Source: Actinomycetota bacterium (GTDB lineage: Bacteria > Actinomycetota > Actinomycetes > Streptosporangiales > Streptosporangiaceae). Taken from it: DNA of 11,697 nt. A program made the translations under genes and the position numbers. The stretch is taken from NCBI GenBank assembly GCA_003140115.1, contig PLIQ01000364.1, positions 11,111 to 22,807 of the forward strand, in the 5' to 3' direction. Shown here one piece after another: positions 7,439 to 11,697 of this stretch; the stretch's first letter is position 1; every line of letters starts with the position of its first letter. The notes beneath the pieces were generated by a model that ran no database searches, was not told the DNA's origin, and was given only the letters and a program-made list of their open reading frames with translations.

Positions 7439-8791
7439 GTGACGAATTCGGTGAACCACCAGTCCCCCGCCCAGCTTGGGACCGCACTGCTCACGGATCA
7501 CTATGAGCTCACGATGCTGCAGGGATCGTTGCGCAGCGGCGCGGCCCACCGCCGAGCCATCTTCGAGGTCTTCGCCAGGCACCTGCCGCACGGCCGCCGG
7601 TACGGCGTCGTGGCGGGCACCGGACGCCTGCTTGACGCCATCGAGCGGTTCCGCTTCAGCCCGGCCGAGCTGGACTTCCTCGACGGCGCGGGCGTCGTGG
7701 ACTCGCCGACGCTGGCGTTCCTTGAATCGTACCGGTTCAGCGGCAACGTCTGGGGTTACTCCGAGGGTGACTGTTACTTCCCCGGCTCGCCGATCGTGGT
7801 GGTCGAGGGCACGTTCGCCGAGGCGGTGCTGCTGGAGACGGTCACGCTGTCGATTCTCAACCACGACTGCGCGATCGCCTCGGCCGCGTCCCGGATGGTG
7901 ACCGCGGCCGGGGACCGCCCGCTGATCGAGATGGGCTCGCGGCGCACTCACGAATGGGCCGCGGTGGCCAGCGCGCGGGCGGCCTACATTGTGGGCTTTG
8001 CTTCGACGTCTAACCTGCAGGCGCGGTTTTCGTATGGCGTGCCGAGCGCGGGGACCAGCGCGCACGCGTTCACCTTGGTGCACGACAACGAGCGGCACGC
8101 GTTCGCGACGCAGGTCGAGGCGCTGGGCAAGGCCACGACGCTGCTGGTGGACACATACGACGTGCCGCGCGCGGTGCGGACCGCGATCGAGGTGGCGGGG
8201 CCGGAGCTGGGCGCGGTTCGGATCGACAGCGGCGACCTGCCGGTGCTGGCCCGGCAGGTGCGCGCGGAGCTCGATGCGCTGGGCGCGGCGAAGACGCGGA
8301 TCATCTTGACCGGGGACCTGGACGAGTACTCGATCGCGGCGCTGGGCGCGATCCCGGTGGACGGTTACGGGGTCGGCACCTCGCTGGTCACCGGGTCGGG
8401 CGCGCCCACGGCGGCGCTGGTGTACAAGCTGGTGGCACGCTCCTCCGGTCCCTCTGGTTCCGATAACCAAGGCGAGTTGGTGCCGGTGGCCAAGCGGTCG
8501 GTGGGCAAGCCGGGCCGGGGCGGGCGCAAGTGGGCGGTGCGGCACCTTGATGCCCATGGCATCGCGCTGAGCGAGCGGGTCAGCCTGAGCCCGCCCGAGC
8601 CTGGGCCACGCGACCGGGAACTGCTGGTGCCGCTGGTGACCGCGGGTTCGGTCGTGGGGCGTGAGGAGGTGGCCGCGGCGCGGGAGCGGCACCGCGCCGC
8701 GCTGGCCGAGCTGCCGCCGTACGCGCTGCAGCTGTCCCGCGGCTACCCGGCCATCCCGACCGTCTTCGAGCCGGACGGCGAACCGGAGTAG
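7439..8791 (+). CDS. pncB: Nicotinate phosphoribosyltransferase
   Basis: This 450-residue enzyme joins nicotinate to PRPP, with ATP hydrolysis, to form nicotinate mononucleotide in NAD salvage (Preiss-Handler pathway). Family hallmarks are LLTDHYELTMLQG near the N-terminus, VFARHLPHGRRYGVVAGTGRLLDAI, EMGSRRTHEW, and FASTSNLQARFSYGVPSAGTSAHAF. In the last, H209 is the candidate phosphorylated histidine. Later come VDTYDVPRAVRTAIE, RIDSGDL and the loop DGYGVGTSLVTG. The length fits the actinobacterial PncB1 type. GTG 7439 is the first start that avoids clpS and fits the family N-terminus; the frame stays open upstream but runs antisense into clpS. It ends 20 bp from the convergent dioxygenase gene, with no clear terminator between. 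Confidence 0.95.
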   Translation: MTNSVNHQSPAQLGTALLTDHYELTMLQGSLRSGAAHRRAIFEVFARHLPHGRRYGVVAGTGRLLDAIERFRFSPAELDFLDGAGVVDSPTLAFLESYRFSGNVWGYSEGDCYFPGSPIVVVEGTFAEAVLLETVTLSILNHDCAIASAASRMVTAAGDRPLIEMGSRRTHEWAAVASARAAYIVGFASTSNLQARFSYGVPSAGTSAHAFTLVHDNERHAFATQVEALGKATTLLVDTYDVPRAVRTAIEVAGPELGAVRIDSGDLPVLARQVRAELDALGAAKTRIILTGDLDEYSIAALGAIPVDGYGVGTSLVTGSGAPTAALVYKLVARSSGPSGSDNQGELVPVAKRSVGKPGRGGRKWAVRHLDAHGIALSERVSLSPPEPGPRDRELLVPLVTAGSVVGREEVAAARERHRAALAELPPYALQLSRGYPAIPTVFEPDGEPE

Positions 8792-8811
8792 CGAACGCCG
8801 TGACTCAATCG

Positions 8812-9732
8812 TTATTCTCCGTTGCGCAAGCCGGCGTAGTAGCCGGCGGCGTCGCCTTCCAGTGACACGCTCGGCCGGCCGTCCACGCCGACCGGGACCG
8901 GGCCGGCCACGGTGACCCGCTCGCCCCGCCGGTGCGCCGGGGCGTAGTCGTAGATCGCGTAGTGCTGGGTGGCGCGGTTGTCCCAGATGGCCAGGTCGCC
9001 CACCCGCCAGTGCCAGCGGACGGTGTGCTCGGGGGTGATGACGTACTGCTGCAGGATCCGGATCAGGTCGCGGGACGCCTGCGGGCTGAAGCCGTTGATG
9101 CTGTGCGCGAAGCCGCCGAGCAGGAGCGACCGCTCCGCTGTCTCCGGGTGGACGCGCACGGCGGGATGCTCGGTCTTGAACACGGTGGAGACGAACTGCC
9201 GACGGTGCGCCGCGACCACGGCGTCGCCGTTGACCGGAATGCCGGCCGCGTAGTCGTAGGCGTTCGTGTGGACGACCCGGAGCCGGTCCGCCAGGTCGCG
9301 CAGTTCGGCCGGCAGGCTCGCGTAGGCGGTGACGGTGTTGGCCCAAAGGGTGTCTCCGCCGACCTCGGGGATGACCACGGCCCGCAGCATGGTGATCGCG
9401 GGCGGCCGGTCGACGAACGTGACGTCGGTGTGCCACTGGTTGGCCCTGACGCCGTGGGCCGAATCGATCTCCTCGATCAGGGGCTGTCCGGGCGGCGACT
9501 CGATCGTGGGATGGCCGAGGGTCAGCTCGCCGAAACGCCTGGCGAACGCGACCTGGGCGGCGTAGTCCAGGCGCTGGTCACGCAGGAAGATCACCTTGTG
9601 GTCGAGGAGCGCCTGGCGGACCTGCGCCACGACGTCATCCGGAAGCGTTTCGGCGGCGTCGACACCGCCGACTTCGGCTCCGATCTCGCCTGCTAGGCGG
9701 GTAATTCTGACCTGGATGGCTACGGGAGACAT
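8812..9732 (-). CDS. TauD/TfdA-family Fe(II)/2-oxoglutarate dioxygenase, alkylsulfatase AtsK-like
   Basis: This 306-residue enzyme would oxidatively cleave a sulfonate or sulfate ester, releasing sulfite or sulfate while converting 2-oxoglutarate to succinate. The facial triad is complete: H101 and D103 in QWHTDVTF and H257 in DNRATQHYAIYDY. R268 and R272 in AHRRGERVTVAG are the 2-oxoglutarate-binding arginines. The spacings between these five residues equal those I recall for Pseudomonas AtsK (H108, D110, H264, R275, R279), all offset by 7, which favours a sulfate-ester sulfatase (as with Rv3406) over a strict taurine dioxygenase. ATG 9732 has GAGAGGA 5 nt upstream. It diverges from a sulfonate-type ABC transporter, supporting organosulfur use; the true substrate is unknown. 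Confidence 0.92.
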   Translation of the reverse strand: MSPVAIQVRITRLAGEIGAEVGGVDAAETLPDDVVAQVRQALLDHKVIFLRDQRLDYAAQVAFARRFGELTLGHPTIESPPGQPLIEEIDSAHGVRANQWHTDVTFVDRPPAITMLRAVVIPEVGGDTLWANTVTAYASLPAELRDLADRLRVVHTNAYDYAAGIPVNGDAVVAAHRRQFVSTVFKTEHPAVRVHPETAERSLLLGGFAHSINGFSPQASRDLIRILQQYVITPEHTVRWHWRVGDLAIWDNRATQHYAIYDYAPAHRRGERVTVAGPVPVGVDGRPSVSLEGDAAGYYAGLRNGE

Positions 9733-9858
9733 CGGTTTCCTCTCGGTGTCGGGTCCTTGCTCGTACCGAAAATGGGCCTCCTGTGGAGCGTGTCAACTCG
9801 CTCGAGCCTTGTCAACAAATACTATTGACTTTATAGACAATTGGGCTACCGTGAGTCC
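9733..9858. promoter_or_regulatory. Divergent control region of the organosulfur unit
   Basis: This 126-bp gap separates the dioxygenase gene (minus) from the transporter genes (plus) and has an AT-rich core (9809-9840). TGTCAA occurs twice in direct orientation (9791-9796 and 9810-9815, 19 bp apart), i.e. TTGACA on the minus strand. GTCAA (9811-9815) and TTGAC (9825-9829) form a perfect inverted repeat with a 9-bp spacer, lying between the -35 and -10 boxes of the plus-strand promoter. The TTGACA at 9796-9791 could be the -35 box of the dioxygenase gene, 17 bp from a poor -10 candidate (9773-9768). The arrangement suggests shared regulation of both transcripts. Confidence 0.5.
9809..9837 (+). 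promoter_or_regulatory. Promoter of the ssu-like transporter operon
   Basis: TTGTCA (9809-9814) and TATAGA (9832-9837) are separated by exactly 17 bp and match the primary sigma consensus at 5/6 positions each. Transcription would begin near 9844, giving a short leader of about 15 nt before ATG 9859. The spacer contains the GTCAA/TTGAC inverted repeat. Confidence 0.6.
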
Positions 9859-10731
9859 ATGCCTGAGACCGCCGAGGAGGGCCTCATCACGAGCGACCAG
9901 GCCGCCCTTCCCACCGCCCTGCTCAGCAGCGACACGCGGGCGCCCGCGAGATCGCCGGGCCGCCGCTGGCGCGGGTACCGCCTGATCAGCCCGATCGTCG
10001 CGGTCGGCCTCTGGCAGGCGGCCAGCAGCACCGGGATCCTTCCGGCCAGCAAGCTGGCCTCCCCGGCTTCGATCGCGCACACCGCGTACACCCTGGTGGT
10101 CACCAACTCACCGGCCTACGGGACGCTGCAGGCATCGCTGCTCGCGTCCTGCGAGCGCTGGGCGGTGGGCTTGGCGATCGGCGTCACCGTCGCCGTGCTG
10201 CTCGCGGTGATCACCGGGCTCAGCCGCATCGGCGAGGCGACCCTCGACCCGATCCTGCAACTCCTGCGCGGCATCCCGCTGCTCGGGCTGATTCCGCTGT
10301 TCATCGTGTGGTTCGGCATCGGGGAGCTGCCCAAGGTGCTGTTCGTCGTGCTGGCGGCCCTGTTCCCGATGTACGTGGCCACGTTCGCCGGCATCCGCGG
10401 CGTCGATGCCAAGCTGGGCGAACTCGGGCAGGTCCTGGGCCTGCGCAGGAGGGAGATGATCCGGCACATCGTGCTGCCCGGCGCGCTTCCGGCGGCGCTG
10501 ACCGGGCTGCAGCTGAGCGTGGTCTTCTCCCTGATCGCGCTCGTCGTCGGCGAGCAGATCAACGCGACCAGCGGTCTCGGGTTCATGATCACGCAGGCCG
10601 AGCAGTTCCTGAACACACCCGTGATCATGGTGGCGCTCATCGTCTACGCGATCCTCGGCTTGCTCGCCAACGGCGCGGTGCGCCTGCTGGAAAGAAAGGC
10701 ACTGGCGTGGCGTCGCGACTTTGGACAATAA
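9859..10731 (+). CDS. ssuC: SsuC/TauC-type ABC transporter permease
   Basis: This 290-residue inner-membrane permease belongs to the nitrate/sulfonate/taurine ABC importer family. An unusually long polar N-terminal tail of about 45 residues precedes the membrane part, which begins at LISPIVAVGLWQAAS. Hydrophobic segments follow, including VGLAIGVTVAVLLAVITGL, IPLLGLIPLFIVWFGIG, VLFVVLAALFPMYVATFAG and VIMVALIVYAILGLLAN. The EAA loop that docks the ATPase is clear (about residues 188-215, GQVLGLRRREMIRHIVLPGALPAAL in shortened form). ATG 9859 is chosen over the in-frame TTG 9841 because the TTG would lie at or before the predicted transcription start. Its Shine-Dalgarno (GTGAG) is modest. Family is certain; sulfonate as substrate is inferred from the dioxygenase neighbour. 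Confidence 0.9.
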   Translation: MPETAEEGLITSDQAALPTALLSSDTRAPARSPGRRWRGYRLISPIVAVGLWQAASSTGILPASKLASPASIAHTAYTLVVTNSPAYGTLQASLLASCERWAVGLAIGVTVAVLLAVITGLSRIGEATLDPILQLLRGIPLLGLIPLFIVWFGIGELPKVLFVVLAALFPMYVATFAGIRGVDAKLGELGQVLGLRRREMIRHIVLPGALPAALTGLQLSVVFSLIALVVGEQINATSGLGFMITQAEQFLNTPVIMVALIVYAILGLLANGAVRLLERKALAWRRDFGQ

Positions 10732-11489
10732 AAGACCATTCTCCCGAACGGGCCGTGGCCTCTGCCCCCGATCCCGTGACGTCGGCCCCGGCGGCATCCG
10801 TGCGCGGGCTGAGCCGCGCGTTCGCCGGCCGCACCGTCCTGGCCGGGCTCGACCTGGACATCGCCGCGGGCGAGTTCGTCGCGCTGATCGGGCGCAGCGG
10901 ATCGGGCAAGTCGACGCTGCTGCGCGCGCTGGCCGGGCTGGACCGGGAGGTAACCGGCCAGCTCTCGGTGGCGGGCCCGGTGTCGGTCGCGTTCCAGGAA
11001 CCACGGCTCGTGCCGTGGAAGACGGTGCTGGCCAACGTCACGCTCGGGCTGCGGGTCGCCGACCCGCAGGCCGCCGCGCGCACCGCGCTGGCGGAGGTCG
11101 GGCTGGCCGAGCGCGCCTCCGCCTGGCCCCTGACGCTGTCCGGCGGCGAGGCGCAGCGGGCCTCGCTGGCCCGGGCGCTGGTCCGCGAACCGCGGCTGCT
11201 GCTGCTCGACGAGCCGTTCAGCGCGCTGGACGCGCTGACCAGGATCACCACGCACCGGCTGGTGGTCGCCCTGTGGGCGCGGTATCAGCCTGCGGTGCTG
11301 CTGGTCACGCACGACGTGGACGAGGCGCTCACGCTCGCCGACCGGGTTCTGGTCCTGGGCGACGGGCGGATCACCAGCTCCTCGCCGGTCACCGTGGCCA
11401 GGCCGCGGGACCGGGACCATCCGGATCTCGTCGCGCTGCGGCTGAAGCTGCTGACCGAACTCGGCGTCCCAGCCGGGGAAACCAACTGA
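10707..11489 (+). CDS. ssuB: SsuB/TauB-type ABC transporter ATP-binding protein
   Basis: This 260-residue nucleotide-binding subunit powers the importer. All ABC motifs are present: Walker A GRSGSGKST (62-70, K68), Q-loop Q97 in FQEPRLVPW, signature LSGGE (144-148), Walker B LLLLDEPFSALD (D168, E169) and the switch histidine H202 in VTHDVDEA. FQEPRLVPW is characteristic of the sulfonate/nitrate subfamily. The chosen GTG 10707 overlaps the permease gene by 25 nt and has AAAGG about 7 nt upstream. GTG 10755 is an alternative that would remove a 16-residue polar N-terminus without touching the domain. The overlap implies coupled translation with the permease. Confidence 0.92.
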   Translation: MASRLWTIKDHSPERAVASAPDPVTSAPAASVRGLSRAFAGRTVLAGLDLDIAAGEFVALIGRSGSGKSTLLRALAGLDREVTGQLSVAGPVSVAFQEPRLVPWKTVLANVTLGLRVADPQAAARTALAEVGLAERASAWPLTLSGGEAQRASLARALVREPRLLLLDEPFSALDALTRITTHRLVVALWARYQPAVLLVTHDVDEALTLADRVLVLGDGRITSSSPVTVARPRDRDHPDLVALRLKLLTELGVPAGETN

Positions 11490-11506
11490 TCAGCTAAGGA
11501 ACGATC

Positions 11507-11697
11507 ATGATATTTCGACCAAGGATGTATGCCGTCACGGTGGTCGCGCTGGCCGGGCTGGCCGCGGCGGGCTGCTCGTCGTCGTCGTCATCGTCGAGCA
11601 CGGGAAGTACCGACGCGAGCAGTGCCAGCGCGTCGGCGTCGGCGTCCGGTTCGGTGAACCTGTCCTCGGTGACGCTGAACATCGGCGACCAGAAGGG
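11507..11697 (+). CDS. Substrate-binding lipoprotein of the ABC importer (SsuA-like), C-terminus cut by window edge
   Basis: Sixty-three codons are visible. ATG 11507 follows AAGGA by 6 nt and lies 17 nt after the ATPase stop. The N-terminus MIFRPRMYAVTVVALAGLAAAGC is a lipoprotein signal peptide with C23 as the lipid-modified cysteine (AAGC lipobox, Ala at -3). A low-complexity linker follows: eight serines in a row (TCG four times, TCA, TCG twice, AGC), then alternating Ala/Ser. The mature domain starts at about SVTLNIGDQK, the usual first strand of periplasmic sulfonate/nitrate-binding proteins (NMT1/SsuA). Its place after permease and ATPase genes supports the role; ligand specificity cannot be seen because the domain is missing. 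Confidence 0.85.
   Translation, partial: MIFRPRMYAVTVVALAGLAAAGCSSSSSSSSTGSTDASSASASASASGSVNLSSVTLNIGDQK

Noticed and set aside
7421..9436. Long open minus-strand frame opposite pncB and across the dioxygenase gene
   Set aside because: Its product is Arg/His-rich low-complexity sequence with no family motif, and it lies antisense to pncB and out of frame with the dioxygenase; a typical high-GC shadow.
11576..11599. Serine-codon run in the binding-protein gene as a phase-variable microsatellite
   Set aside because: The repeat unit is three bases, interrupted by TCA and AGC, so slippage would not shift frame; Ser-rich linkers after the lipid cysteine are ordinary in actinobacterial lipoproteins.
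11494..11682. Minus-strand frame opposite the binding-protein gene
   Set aside because: Asp-rich run is the antisense of the TCG repeat; the plus-strand lipoprotein signal and Shine-Dalgarno explain the region.

Overview
The window is very GC-rich, densely coded DNA from an actinobacterium. Three things point there: the codon use; a DUF222-type gene (the 13E12/HNH family that is multicopy in actinobacteria); and the gene order pncB / clpS - DUF2017 - mec - cysO - cysM ... Rv1339-like - rph - rdgB, which matches a known Mycobacterium tuberculosis neighbourhood (Rv1330c to Rv1341). The rhomboid and murI genes that M. tuberculosis carries between cysM and the Rv1339 homologue are absent. The genus cannot be fixed from sequence alone; a Streptosporangiales- or Streptomyces-like organism is my guess.

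Layout. 1-1159 (-) is the N-terminal part of a DUF222 protein that runs off the left edge, with a promoter whose -10 box sits in a perfect inverted repeat. 1290-1988 (-) encodes a secreted PknH-sensor-like protein. 2083-2165 (-) is tRNA-Leu(UAG). From 7404 down to 2202 lies a tight run of nine minus-strand genes: clpS, a DUF2017 gene, mec, cysO, cysM, an MBL-fold phosphodiesterase/RNase Z-like gene, rph, rdgB and bcp. Gaps are 4-61 nt or short overlaps, so it is probably one operon. pncB (7439-8791, +) diverges from clpS across only 34 bp. The right end is a sulfur-scavenging unit. An AtsK/TauD-like dioxygenase gene (8812-9732, -) diverges from ssuC-ssuB-ssuA-like ABC transporter genes (9859 to the right edge, +). 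They share a 126-bp control region with a good promoter and repeated TGTCAA/TTGACA elements.

How it works together. CysM, CysO and Mec form the thiocarboxylate route to cysteine: O-phosphoserine is the acceptor and the CysO C-terminal thiocarboxylate is the sulfur donor, with Mec releasing cysteine. The ssu-like transporter and the dioxygenase would import organosulfur compounds and release sulfite or sulfate from them. ClpS feeds N-degron substrates to ClpAP/ClpCP; rph and rdgB serve RNA trimming and nucleotide-pool cleaning; Bcp removes peroxides; PncB salvages nicotinate for NAD.

I see no CRISPR array, transposase, integrase or phage genes. The points most worth follow-up are the two extra residues after Gly-Gly in CysO next to its JAMM peptidase, the DUF2017 protein next to ClpS, and the repeat-rich control regions. 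No wholly new multi-gene system is demonstrable from this window.
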